From Chryseobacterium sp. JV274 (GTDB lineage Bacteria > Bacteroidota > Bacteroidia > Flavobacteriales > Weeksellaceae): 64,000 bases of DNA. Below the pieces are notes generated by a model. It saw only the letters and a list, made by a program, of their open reading frames with translations, searched no databases and was not told the DNA's origin. Within the stretch, counting starts at the first letter, position 1; each line of letters opens with the position of its first letter. The DNA lies in NCBI RefSeq assembly GCF_903969135.1, contig NZ_LR824569.1, positions 4,361,001 to 4,425,000 on the forward strand, given 5' to 3'. Position numbers and translations under genes: made by a program. Below are positions 8,720 through 17,121 of this stretch, piece after piece.

Positions 8720-10987
8720 TTATTTTGGAAAACAGAGTCTTGCCATTAGATAGCTTACTGTTGATTCCGCTCCCTGATTGAGATTAACGTTTTTCTCTTC
8801 AAGGCCGTCATAACATCCACCTGTTGCAGGGTTATAAATAATCTGATGTAAGTGATTTTTTCCTAAAAACCAACTAAAAGCATTCCTCATCATCTGCAGG
8901 TATTTTTCATCCTTAAAAACCTTATAGAATGTAGATAAGGCCAGTATGGTATAAGCAACATCAATAGGCTGTTCACCACCAATTGATTCATGGCTTTTAA
9001 CCGTTTCTTTCTGAAGCCATCCTTTGTTGGATATTACTTTGATGCCTCCTTTAATAAATATTTTCGAAAGCAAAAATTTGAATGATTCATTAGCAACTTG
9101 CTTATACATTTCGTCTTTGGTCGTAATCCATGCATACAATAAAGCCTCAGGGAGAACACTGTTTCCATAGGTAAGATAGCTTTCAAACCAATGCCAGTCT
9201 CTGTGTTTTTCATGCTGATACATTTTTACCAGTCGATTGGCCAGTTTTTTCAATAATGGAATATTGTTTTCAGAGTTTTGATAATGCAATCCTTTTATGA
9301 TAAAAGCCATTGCTCGGGTAGAATGGATGTTCTCAATAGGTGAAAGACTTTTTTCAATGATAGACTCTGCTTCATCTGAAAACTGTTGCGGTAAGATTGT
9401 TTTTATTGAAAGAAGATACCCTAGTGCCCAGATAGCTCTTCCATTGGAATCTTCAAGATTGGTCTCATAATTCTGCTGTATAAATTCCTTATGTTGGTTT
9501 ATATAATTGAGGAAGCTTCCATCCGGCTGCTGGCAAAACTTAATAAGCCTTAGATAAGTTAAGATTAAATCAAGGTCAGATTCATCTCTGCTCAGTTCAT
9601 AATGTCTGCAGGCTACAATCATAGCACGGGCATTATCGTCCAAAGTATACCCGGAATTGATATCAGGTTTGTTGATTTTAGAAAACTGGATCATTCCAAA
9701 ATCTGTTGTCATATTTTTGATATGGCTAAGATTGATGATGGGGAATGTATAATGTAATATCATGTTGTCTTTGCTGTATTGTTGAAATAATAGGGCGTGT
9801 GAAATAGATGAATTCTCCCAGGCTGTGGGAGCCATTTTTTCCAAACTATTTGAACGTAATTTTTCCTGTGTGTTTTCATTTTTCAGTAATGTATTCACAG
9901 CAGTAGCGAGTTGTTTCGGAGTTTCAAAATCAATAATAATTCCCAGATCTTCATTTAATACTTCTAGGGCATGTGGAATAGGAGTAGAAACAATAGGACA
10001 TCCACAACTAATAGCATAGGAAAAGGTGCCACTCACCGCCTGGTGTCTGTCTTTTGAAGTGAAAAGATAGATATTGGTAAGCTGAAGATATTCTAACAAC
10101 TCATCTAAAGGCAGATATTGATTGATAAAGTAAGTATGCTTTTCCAAATGGAGTCTTTTAATTGTGTCCTGCAAAAAATCACGGTATTTTTCACCTTCAT
10201 ACTTAATGACACCAGGGTGCGTTTTTCCAATAATCAAAAATATTACATCCGGATTTTGAGCAATGATTTCAGGTAGAGCTTCTAAAGTGGTTTCAATATT
10301 TTTACCAGAACCTAATAAGCCAAATGTTGAAAGTACCTTTTTATCTTTAAATCCGTATTTCGTTTTCAGTGAAATTTTATCGATAAATGGTAACAGGTGA
10401 GTACCATGGGGGATTACTTTAATTTTATTAGATGGAATATCATAATCAGTAGAAAGGATGTCCGCAGAAATACCTGTCATCACAATAATAGATTTGCAGA
10501 AACTGCTGATTTCTTTTACTTTTTCTTTTAACTCCCAGTCCGGTTTTGGCAAAACGGTGTGAAAAGTAATGATGACGTCTTTCTCTAAGTTTTGAAGAAA
10601 AAGCAGCAATCCGTTTTTGGCCTCAGTGAAAAATCCAAACTCATGCTGAAGCATAACCAGTTGAATCCTTTCATTTTTGTTGATTTTATCAGCCAGCTCC
10701 AAATAAGAAATAGCATCGGATGTATTTAAGCGATATTCAGGATTTTCTTCATATAGATGATGCTCCTCTTCAGTTTCCATTGGACAGATGATTATGTTAA
10801 ATGATTCATTGAACTTGATCTGAAGAGATTTTACTAAATCCTGACAATAAGTTGCAATACCACACACCTTTGGAGGAAAAGTACTTATAAAGATAATTTC
10901 TGGTTTATGATTAATTGTGTTTTTTCTATTTTGGACAGATCGTCTTTTTGTCTTTTCCTCCACGTCTGATTTTATATTTTTATTCAT
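8720..10987 (-). CDS. GT4 glycosyltransferase fused to an alpha/alpha-barrel domain
   Basis: A 755-residue two-domain protein. Residues about 30-410 are a GT-B glycosyltransferase of family 4: FISTFPPKVCGIATYCQDL at the N-terminus, FGLLGSGKNIETTLEALPEI at the donor-domain start, and CGCPIVSTPIPHALEVL as the E-x7-E-like nucleotide-sugar region. Residues about 440-755 are helical with repeats such as LDDNARAMIVACRHYEL, SNGRAIWALGYLL and GEQPIDVAYTILALSTFY, resembling a six-hairpin (alpha/alpha) glycosidase-like barrel. It follows the GH130 gene by 45 bases, which suggests joint metabolism of a manno-oligosaccharide. The exact substrate is unknown. Confidence 0.85.
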   Translation of the reverse strand: MNKNIKSDVEEKTKRRSVQNRKNTINHKPEIIFISTFPPKVCGIATYCQDLVKSLQIKFNESFNIIICPMETEEEHHLYEENPEYRLNTSDAISYLELADKINKNERIQLVMLQHEFGFFTEAKNGLLLFLQNLEKDVIITFHTVLPKPDWELKEKVKEISSFCKSIIVMTGISADILSTDYDIPSNKIKVIPHGTHLLPFIDKISLKTKYGFKDKKVLSTFGLLGSGKNIETTLEALPEIIAQNPDVIFLIIGKTHPGVIKYEGEKYRDFLQDTIKRLHLEKHTYFINQYLPLDELLEYLQLTNIYLFTSKDRHQAVSGTFSYAISCGCPIVSTPIPHALEVLNEDLGIIIDFETPKQLATAVNTLLKNENTQEKLRSNSLEKMAPTAWENSSISHALLFQQYSKDNMILHYTFPIINLSHIKNMTTDFGMIQFSKINKPDINSGYTLDDNARAMIVACRHYELSRDESDLDLILTYLRLIKFCQQPDGSFLNYINQHKEFIQQNYETNLEDSNGRAIWALGYLLSIKTILPQQFSDEAESIIEKSLSPIENIHSTRAMAFIIKGLHYQNSENNIPLLKKLANRLVKMYQHEKHRDWHWFESYLTYGNSVLPEALLYAWITTKDEMYKQVANESFKFLLSKIFIKGGIKVISNKGWLQKETVKSHESIGGEQPIDVAYTILALSTFYKVFKDEKYLQMMRNAFSWFLGKNHLHQIIYNPATGGCYDGLEEKNVNLNQGAESTVSYLMARLCFPK

Positions 10988-11032
10988 GTTGATATCTATT
11001 TTAAAGTATGATATTCTCTATAGAATAGTCAG

Positions 11033-12061
11033 TTATGATGTATACTGTAGTAATTCCTTCAGTAATTCCGGGATATTTAAAGAAGCAACAGCAATTCTTT
11101 TATCTGCAGCTCCGTAGTAAATATGGAGTGTATCTCCTTCTGCAATGGCTCCGGTAGGGAAACAGACATTGTTCACTTCTCCCTTCTGTTCCCATTCTTC
11201 TTCGGGTTTGAAAAGAGGGTAAGGAAGCCTTGAAATTTCTTTTTCGGGAGTATTAAGATCCAGTAAAGCAGCACATGCACTGTAAACATATCCTTCAATA
11301 GTATCATGTACGCCATGGTATATCAAAAGCCACCCATGCTCGGTTTCTATAGGGGGACATCCTCCGCCAATGTAGCTTACTTCATGCTCATACAGGGGAG
11401 ATAATATAATATGATCTTTAAAGTGAAGGAAATAATCTTTCCAGAAATCAGGATTCAGATCTTCAATGTTTTTTATACCTACAATTTGAATATCGGGTCT
11501 TATGCGATGAAGAAAATAAAGCTTACCGTTAATCCTTCTTGGGAAAAATATCACATTTTTATCCCACAGGAAGACATCTTTATCCTTTGTAAGAGTAGGG
11601 GGGAGTTTGTTGAAACGTCTGTACTTTTCTGCTATTTCACCTTGGGATTCTGATAAAAATCTAAACTTGTTGTATGGAATTTTGGGAACAATTATGCCCT
11701 TTTTTTGCCATGACGTAAGATCCTCCGATACAGCAAGTGTTCCCAGTGCATTAATCCCGTCATAACTGGTATAGGTAAGATAAAACAAATGATCGATTTT
11801 TACGATTCTTGGATCTTCAACACCATGTTTTTCGTATTCAAACTCGGGGATGATAACCGGCTTGCTCAACCGGGTTTCTATTGTCTTATAATCTGATAGT
11901 ATACAGTATCCGATACTGGAGAAATTATTCTTTGCAAGAGCCCTGTAAAATAAATGTATTTTTCCGTTATCCTTAACAACCGCGGGGTTTAAAACACCTT
12001 CACTCTCAAAGTCTAAAGTCGTTTTTCTGAGTATAATTCCGTCTTTTTTCAGGGATACCAT
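11033..12061 (-). CDS. GH130 family glycoside phosphorylase/hydrolase
   Basis: Family 130 enzyme, a five-bladed beta-propeller acting on beta-mannosides, most often as a phosphorylase. Of 342 residues, key motifs are GVLNPAVVKDNGKIHLFYRA near the N-terminus, GVEDPRIVKID (E-D-P-R, family signature) and GGGCPPIETEHGWLLIYHGV near residue 240. CFPTGAIAEGDTLHIYYGAAD closes the propeller. The start codon directly follows the stop of the 43-residue gene with no spacer. A GT4 gene lies downstream. Whether it phosphorolyses or hydrolyses cannot be decided here. Confidence 0.9.
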   Translation of the reverse strand: MVSLKKDGIILRKTTLDFESEGVLNPAVVKDNGKIHLFYRALAKNNFSSIGYCILSDYKTIETRLSKPVIIPEFEYEKHGVEDPRIVKIDHLFYLTYTSYDGINALGTLAVSEDLTSWQKKGIIVPKIPYNKFRFLSESQGEIAEKYRRFNKLPPTLTKDKDVFLWDKNVIFFPRRINGKLYFLHRIRPDIQIVGIKNIEDLNPDFWKDYFLHFKDHIILSPLYEHEVSYIGGGCPPIETEHGWLLIYHGVHDTIEGYVYSACAALLDLNTPEKEISRLPYPLFKPEEEWEQKGEVNNVCFPTGAIAEGDTLHIYYGAADKRIAVASLNIPELLKELLQYTS

Positions 12062-12193
12062 TTAGTTGCCGGTATTTTGGGCTTCGTTTTCCCTGTCTCT
12101 TCGTTTATTCATTTTTTCCTCCCGTTTCTCTTTTGCGGATTTTGCGGGTGGAGTTTTATCTGACTTCTTTTTTCCGTCTTTTTCTTTTGACAT
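12062..12193 (-). CDS. 43-residue lysine-rich protein coupled to GH130
   Basis: A very small, strongly charged protein beginning MSKEKDGKKKSDKTPPAKSA and ending NEAQNTGN; about half its residues are Lys, Arg, Glu or Asp. It has no hydrophobic segment and is probably disordered. Its TAA is immediately followed by the ATG of the GH130 gene, so it heads the operon and may act in translational coupling. It could be a small nucleic-acid-binding or stress protein, but nothing in the sequence proves this. Confidence 0.6.
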   Translation of the reverse strand: MSKEKDGKKKSDKTPPAKSAKEKREEKMNKRRDRENEAQNTGN

Positions 12194-12357
12194 TGTGAAA
12201 TATTTTTTGTTACCTGTAAATTTCAATCATTAAAAAAGGAAAGCTTTGCAATTGTCTTTCAATTTGTTGTATAAATCATAGATATTTCCGATTTAATAGA
12301 GTAACTTTGAGTAAATGTCTGTTAATGAAATGATTGGCAGTATAAATAGTAAGGGGG

Positions 12358-12918
12358 ATGAAGTTGTATATAAAATATATGGTAAGTTTGCGCTGCAAAA
12401 TGGTTGTTCATCAGGAATTGGAAAGGCTGGGCATTAAAAATGCTATTGTAGATTTGGGAACTGTAGAATTATTGGATGATATCAGCGTTGAACTAAGACA
12501 AATTCTAAAAGAAAACTTACTTAAAACAGGGCTTGAGATATTAGATGACAAAAAAAGCATCCTGATAGAGAAAATAAAAAATGTAGTCATAGAAATGATT
12601 CATTATTCAGATGCACTCCCAAAAGAAAACTTCTCAGATTATATAAGTGAAAAATTAGGATATGATTATACCTACCTTGCGAACACCTTTTCTGAAGTGA
12701 AAGGAATGACCCTGCAACATTTTATCATTATTAATAAAGTAGAAAAGGTGAAAGAATTATTGTTGTATGATGAACTCAATCTTACAGAAATCTCCTATAA
12801 ACTCAATTACAGTAGTGTGGCCCATCTTTCTAACCAGTTTAAAAAGATTACAGGTCTTTCCCCTTCATTTTATAAACAGTTGAAACAAAGACGTCTTGGA
12901 AACCTGGAAGACTTATAA
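12358..12918 (+). CDS. AraC-type HTH regulator with HMA-like N-terminus
   Basis: A 186-residue transcription factor. The C-terminal 100 residues are an AraC/XylS double helix-turn-helix (LGYDYTYLANTFSEVKGMTLQHFI; LNLTEISYKLNYSSVAHLSNQFKK, then GLSPSFYKQ). The N-terminal 70 residues (MKLYIKYMVSLRCKMVV, then LGIKNAIVDLGTVELLDDIS) look like a beta-alpha-beta heavy-metal-associated fold. The usual C-x-x-C would be at residues 10-13, but here it is S10-L-R-C13. From memory, close Bacteroidetes relatives often keep both cysteines. It may sense a metal or thiol ligand, weakened by the missing cysteine. No adjacent target gene. Confidence 0.85.
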   Translation: MKLYIKYMVSLRCKMVVHQELERLGIKNAIVDLGTVELLDDISVELRQILKENLLKTGLEILDDKKSILIEKIKNVVIEMIHYSDALPKENFSDYISEKLGYDYTYLANTFSEVKGMTLQHFIIINKVEKVKELLLYDELNLTEISYKLNYSSVAHLSNQFKKITGLSPSFYKQLKQRRLGNLEDL

Positions 12919-13413
12919 AAGGTGTGATATATGTAAGATTATCCCGGATATATACAGTATAATATATTCTTAAACAGTCATCTTTGTATCATAATAATCA
13001 GGAATTTATCAGATCCATTAAAGTTTATATCATCATAAATAGTACAATTTTTGACAGGAAAATATAGTGCGCAGTTGGAAATATTCATTATGCAAAATGC
13101 TGTTCTCCGATATTTGATAACATCGCAGTAGTAAATAAAGACTAGGAAAAGCGAATTATACACCATGATAAAATTAATAGGCTTAAGGATTCTCAATTTT
13201 AATAATGAGCATATTAAAATCCCGATAAAACAGTAGATCTGTTTTCAGAAGGTTTTAATTAATTAAGGATAGGAACCTATGGTTTCTGTCCTTTTTAACC
13301 ATATTGATGTACAATAAATTTCATCAACTGAATCCACAAAAAGAAATCTGTTTGAACATTAATGAGTAAACAGCGTTTTTATATATAAACAGACTTTTCT
13401 TATTATTACCCTA
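12919..13413. other. Gene-free region with one terminator
   Basis: No credible coding frame on either strand. It carries the terminator hairpin at 13267-13296 and presumably the promoter of the small gene at 13414. Confidence 0.5.
13267..13296 (+). terminator. Rho-independent terminator
   Basis: An 11-bp stem (GGATAGGAACC pairing with GGTTTCTGTCC, two G-U pairs) with a 3-base loop, followed by TTTTT. It lies 350 bases after the AraC gene and ahead of the small gene at 13414. Confidence 0.6.
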
Positions 13414-13695
13414 ATGCCAGAAATAATGAAAACAATACATCTTTTTCAGTTTAAGAATTCCATTTCCCGAAAGCTTCCTTTTTTTAAGGAAGAATGTAGA
13501 TTAGATAATTTAAATGATTTAATGGTCTATGACCTAATGAACACCGAAAAAGTGACCGAGTTCATTATTGAGGTTCATGATGATTTTATTTTTGAAGATA
13601 TGACCAAAGGAGATCTTTTGTCAATGTGCGGAAATGCAAAGGAAATGATTGAGCATTATTTTGTAACAACAATGAATGATTATGACGTTATCTGA
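13414..13695 (+). CDS. Small protein of unknown function (paralogue of the 5.1-kb protein)
   Basis: A 93-residue acidic protein without recognised domain, homologous over its full length to the protein at 5106-5369 (shared MKTIH, PFFKEE, DLLSMC, IEHYFV and a C-terminal YD-x-I). It has either start M1 (MPEIMKTIH) or M5; the paralogue begins at MKTIH, so 13426 may be the true start. It stands alone on the plus strand with a terminator upstream. No signal peptide or membrane segment. Confidence 0.75.
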   Translation: MPEIMKTIHLFQFKNSISRKLPFFKEECRLDNLNDLMVYDLMNTEKVTEFIIEVHDDFIFEDMTKGDLLSMCGNAKEMIEHYFVTTMNDYDVI

Positions 13696-13837
13696 ACATT
13701 AGCTTCAGTAGTGTAAAAAGCTTTTTAGATTAACATTAAACATTAGATGCCATGAATTTTCAGCAAAGTTTACTTGATTACATCACTCATTACAATGAAT
13801 GAAACAGTATCTATAGCAGAAGCGTAATTTCGGGATT

Positions 13838-14023
13838 GTGTGTAGTAGATGTGAGAAAAAAGTTGATATGTCTAAATTGATTGATCAGCCGATGGAGAGC
13901 ATTGGAAATATTGCCAAACTCTATACAGAAGAAAATAGTATAACAAAAAGGAAAATAATGGATTCGACTTTTCCTGAAAAATTTGAATTTGGCGGAGATA
14001 TTAGTCAAATAATTAGAGGTTAA
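13838..14023 (+). pseudogene. Remnant of a serine recombinase C-terminus (tentative)
   Basis: A 61-residue frame without an ATG start (GTG). Its second half, IGNIAKLYTEENSITKRKIMD followed by STFPEKFEFGGD, resembles the C-terminal region of large Bacteroidetes serine site-specific recombinases, where a coiled segment leads to K-R-x-I-I-G-S-x-(F/Y)-P-E-K-L-x-F-D-G. The catalytic and zinc-ribbon parts are missing, and upstream frames (13751-13837) are full of stops. If right, it is scar tissue of a mobile element at the left edge of the accessory region. Assignment rests on a short motif only. Confidence 0.4.
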
Positions 14024-14076
14024 TATTTTATTATCATATATCTTGCAGATAAACAGTAATTTAGAAGCATGAAAAA

Positions 14077-14111
14077 ACCGGAGAAAAAGTGAATTATCAC
14101 CTTTCTCCGGT
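14077..14111 (-). terminator. Hairpin, terminator-like on the minus strand
   Basis: ACCGGAGAAA pairs with TTTCTCCGGT around an interior that can pair further (GTGA/TCAC). On the minus strand the stem is followed by six T; on the plus strand only by TCTTG. No minus-strand gene ends here now, which agrees with the decayed look of the region. Confidence 0.5.
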
Positions 14112-14601
14112 CTTGTACCCATAACTGAAGAAATATCGAAACATTTGGTGGAAGATTTAGAAAGAATTTTAGAAATTAATAATCCTGTCAAGTGACCTTG
14201 ATGGGATTATCTTCAAACACTTTTATAGATGATTTGGTTCGATTGAGCCAAATTAAACAAGAATTACAAAGCTATTTTTTTTGTAGGCTAAACTTTTTTC
14301 AATATAATTTTAAGCATTTAAAACAATTGAAGCTGTCATAATTTGGCTTTAGTTTATTTTACTTTCGCAAGAATATTTTACGACGAATATGATAAAATAT
14401 TTAATTTGTAAATAGATAATAAGACTAATTTATGTAAAAATATAATTGGGTACATTAGAATATATTTTCGCCTTTTTTTATAATTTTTTTGAATTATCTG
14501 GAAATCACTGAATCAGTAAATGTATCCGATTTGTATTGAAATGTATTCTTAAATTAGCTAATAAAGAATCTATTTTTGAGTAGGCACAATTTTAACTTAC
14601 A

Positions 14602-14805
14602 ATGACAAACAAAATATTTAATATCAAAGAGTTTGCATCCTATTTTAATGTTACAAGATCTGAGAATGAGGATCTCCTTATTATCAATTATAAACATGAG
14701 AATAACCTAAGACTAAAATCTGATTCTGTTACCATTGATTTTTATTTGCTCGCTATAAAACCTCCGTTGGAAAAGAACTTTAAGAAAAAAAACATGATCT
14801 GTTAA
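14602..14805 (+). pseudogene. N-terminal fragment of an AraC-type regulator
   Basis: The 67 residues (MTNKIFNIKEFASYFNVTRS, later RLKSDSVTIDFYLLAIKPPL) resemble the N-terminal ligand-domain start of Bacteroidetes AraC regulators, which often read I-x-x-F-x-x-Y-F-N-V and (R/P)L-x-S-D-x-V-x-I-D-F-Y-x-L-A-I-K. The frame stops before any HTH domain, and no HTH remains before the histidine kinase gene at 14888. Hence a truncated gene, possibly cut when the LytS/LytTR module arrived. A small intact protein is less likely. Confidence 0.5.
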
Positions 14806-14887
14806 ATTCATCTTCCAAATAATGAAGTTCATCAGAAAAAAGGAGAACTTTTCGGTAAATCTTACATGGAAACTTTACTTTTGAATA

Positions 14888-15910
14888 ATGGTTCAGAAAA
14901 AAATGAATATAAAAATACTGCTTATCTTTTTCTTTTCGTCTCTGGTCTATGCTTTGTGCCAAATGTTTTTTAGCATTATTGTGATGAAAGAAGATTTATG
15001 GAGAAACTTTCACATACAGCTTTCAGCACATTATGTCGTTATCATTGCCATGTGTATGGCAGATTACGGACTGCTGTTGTTATTGAATAAGCATCTGCCG
15101 TACTCCAAAAATATCTTTTTTCGTATTATGGCCGATATTGTAGGTATCACAGCTATATGCCTGATCTTATTATTGATATTTAATTTTTTGATATATCATG
15201 TGTTCCTTGTTCCTGAGCAGGGGTTACCACCTTTTATTGTCAAATTCGCATTTGCAATGACGACTAATGTTCCTATTCTACTTGTGTTTGAGCTGATCCA
15301 TTATTTCCAGTCCGAACAAAAAGCGATAGCTGATTCCGAAAAAGCCAAACGTGAGGTTCTATTATTTCAGCACGAGACATTGCGGTCACAGATTAACCCA
15401 CATTTCCTGTTTAATTCACTGAATGTACTTTCCTCACTAATCTACATTAATCAGGAAAATGCCAATAAATTTACAAAAGCCCTATCGAAGACCTATCGCT
15501 ATGTGCTTTCCCTTACCCAGCAGCCAATGGTTTCTGTTGCAGATGAACTGGATGCTCTGGATTCATATATTTTCCTGATGCGGACGAGATTTGAAAACTC
15601 TTTTACTTTCTTAGTGGATAAAATGGCTAACTGCGAACAGAACAAGATCATTCCCCTTACCCTGCAATTACTTATAGAGAATGCATTCAAGCACAACATC
15701 GCTACCGAAGAATCATTATTGAATATAAAAATCACTATTGATAATGCTTATATCACGGTCGAAAACAACATCCATCCATCAAGAAGTGTAGATAATGGTG
15801 GAATCGGTTTGAAATATATTGCCAAACAATATAAAGTATATGCTAAAGAGGTCATAGTAGTGCATACAGACCATCTTTTTATTGTTAAAATCCCTTATAT
15901 CCAACCATGA
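14888..15910 (+). CDS. LytS/YehU-type sensor histidine kinase
   Basis: Membrane sensor kinase of the His_kinase (PF06580) class, 340 residues. Four hydrophobic segments occupy residues about 5-145. A short linker leads to the phospho-acceptor motif LRSQINPHFLFNSLN (His near residue 180). The catalytic region has PLTLQLLIENAFKHN (N box) and NGGIGLKYIAKQY (G box). Its stop overlaps the start of the LytTR regulator (ATGA), so they form one two-component system. The start MVQKKMNIK at 14888 could instead be MNIK at 14903. Signal unknown. Confidence 0.93.
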   Translation: MVQKKMNIKILLIFFFSSLVYALCQMFFSIIVMKEDLWRNFHIQLSAHYVVIIAMCMADYGLLLLLNKHLPYSKNIFFRIMADIVGITAICLILLLIFNFLIYHVFLVPEQGLPPFIVKFAFAMTTNVPILLVFELIHYFQSEQKAIADSEKAKREVLLFQHETLRSQINPHFLFNSLNVLSSLIYINQENANKFTKALSKTYRYVLSLTQQPMVSVADELDALDSYIFLMRTRFENSFTFLVDKMANCEQNKIIPLTLQLLIENAFKHNIATEESLLNIKITIDNAYITVENNIHPSRSVDNGGIGLKYIAKQYKVYAKEVIVVHTDHLFIVKIPYIQP

Positions 15911-16662
15911 AGCACTTGATTGTAGAAGACGAGCGTTTCGCGTATGAAGAACTGAAACGCATGATGACTAAATTGCGCCCGGGCTATCAGCTGGAGAAGC
16001 AAACCAAAACGGTCATCGATACCATAGAATTCTTGAAAGAATCCGCTGTTGACCTGATTCTCATGGATATTCGTCTTGCGGATGGTAATTGTTTCGAGAT
16101 ATTTAATCATGTAGAGGTTATCACGCCCGTTATATTTACAACTGCTTACGATGAACATGCCATCAAAGCCTTTAAGCTGAACAGCATCGATTACCTGTTA
16201 AAACCATTTAATGAGAGCGAATTAGAGGTAGCATTGACCAAGTTTGAGCACATATTCCATAGCTGTACTTATAGAAGTACTCCAAAGAATTTTGAGCAGA
16301 TACTATCGCTCAAGACCAAAAATCGTTTCCTGATATCCAAAGGCGAAAACTATCACTATATAGAGACAAAGGAAATTGCCTACTTTTATAGCGAAGATGG
16401 AGTAGTTTTCCTCCATACATTCAGCGATAGGCGGTTTATCGTTAATTATACCTTAGACCAATTGGAACAACAACTTGATAGTCGTTTGTTTTTCCGTGTG
16501 TCACGTAACTGCATTGGAAATGTAAAAGCAATTATAAATGTTGCCAAGTACTTTAACAGTCGTTTGAAACTTTTTTTTCTCCCCGAATGTCCACATGAAG
16601 TTTTGGTAAGCCGTGTACGTGTTCCTGATTTCCTGAAATGGATGGACGGAGTTGTGGAATAG
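15907..16662 (+). CDS. LytTR-type response regulator
   Basis: Partner of the sensor kinase just upstream. The receiver domain (about residues 1-120) has the acidic pocket EDE at residues 7-9, the phospho-acceptor in DLILMDIRLADG (near residue 50), TTAYDEHAIKAF and the conserved Lys in DYLLKPF. The C-terminal LytTR DNA-binding domain (about 140-245) contains FLISKGENYHYIETKEIAYF and RLFFRVSRNCIGNVKAI. At 251 residues it is normal. It probably controls the outer-membrane protein and acyltransferase genes that follow. Confidence 0.94.
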   Translation: MKHLIVEDERFAYEELKRMMTKLRPGYQLEKQTKTVIDTIEFLKESAVDLILMDIRLADGNCFEIFNHVEVITPVIFTTAYDEHAIKAFKLNSIDYLLKPFNESELEVALTKFEHIFHSCTYRSTPKNFEQILSLKTKNRFLISKGENYHYIETKEIAYFYSEDGVVFLHTFSDRRFIVNYTLDQLEQQLDSRLFFRVSRNCIGNVKAIINVAKYFNSRLKLFFLPECPHEVLVSRVRVPDFLKWMDGVVE

Positions 16663-17121
16663 TTTGTCCGGAAAAATCCTATCTATTGAACACTATATTT
16701 CATTTCTAAAACCTGTCATGAACCGTTCTGACTATGGTATTATTGGATACTATTTTGATAAAAACAGGCAAATAAATTCAAGTTGTCTATTTTGACTTGT
16801 AAACCTGGATAATTCCAAGGGGGGTCGATGAAAAGCCATGGTGTATCTATCGGGACAGCATATAAATTCTAAAAATTGCCAAGCCGTTAAAACAGATTGC
16901 GTACGGAAATTCAGGCTCATGCTAAAAGTCAGATGCCTGAATTTCCGTACGCAATGACTTCTTCACTTTTTATTAGCTTATTACATGACCTGCCGCATTT
17001 GGTAATTCATTCCATCCCATTTAATCTAATTTCCATCCGGTCGATTCTGAAGTTCAAAGTTTATGGGTTTCTACTTCGTTTAAATCGCTATTATTTTGTC
17101 CAATAAACAATTCAAAATCAT
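16663..17121. other. Intergenic region with a perfect inverted repeat
   Basis: About 460 bases between the response regulator and the outer-membrane protein gene. It contains the 21-bp perfect inverted repeat at 16896-16955 and should hold the promoter of the next gene. The frame at 16897-17106 runs through the repeat and has no family resemblance. Confidence 0.55.
16896..16955. repeat. Perfect 21-bp inverted repeat, 18-base spacer
   Basis: Bases 16896-16916 (beginning ATTGCGTACGG) are exactly complementary to 16935-16955 (ending CCGTACGCAAT). No T-run follows on either strand, so it is not an ordinary terminator. It may be a regulatory hairpin, a protein-binding site or an element remnant. 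Confidence 0.85.

Larger units (their letters stand above)
13696..14601. other. Non-coding or decayed stretch
   Basis: About 900 AT-rich bases holding only the recombinase-like remnant (13838-14023) and a hairpin (14077-14111). The 126-residue minus-strand frame at 13811-14191 runs antisense across both and looks like chance. Confidence 0.5.

Noticed and set aside
12978..13196. 72-codon minus-strand reading frame
   Set aside because: No family pattern; composition of random AT-rich translation.
13811..14191. 126-codon minus-strand reading frame
   Set aside because: It runs antisense through the recombinase-like remnant and a hairpin and reads like random AT-rich sequence.
16897..17106. 69-codon plus-strand frame across the inverted repeat
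   Set aside because: Its first 20 codons are the repeat itself and the rest has no protein-like features.
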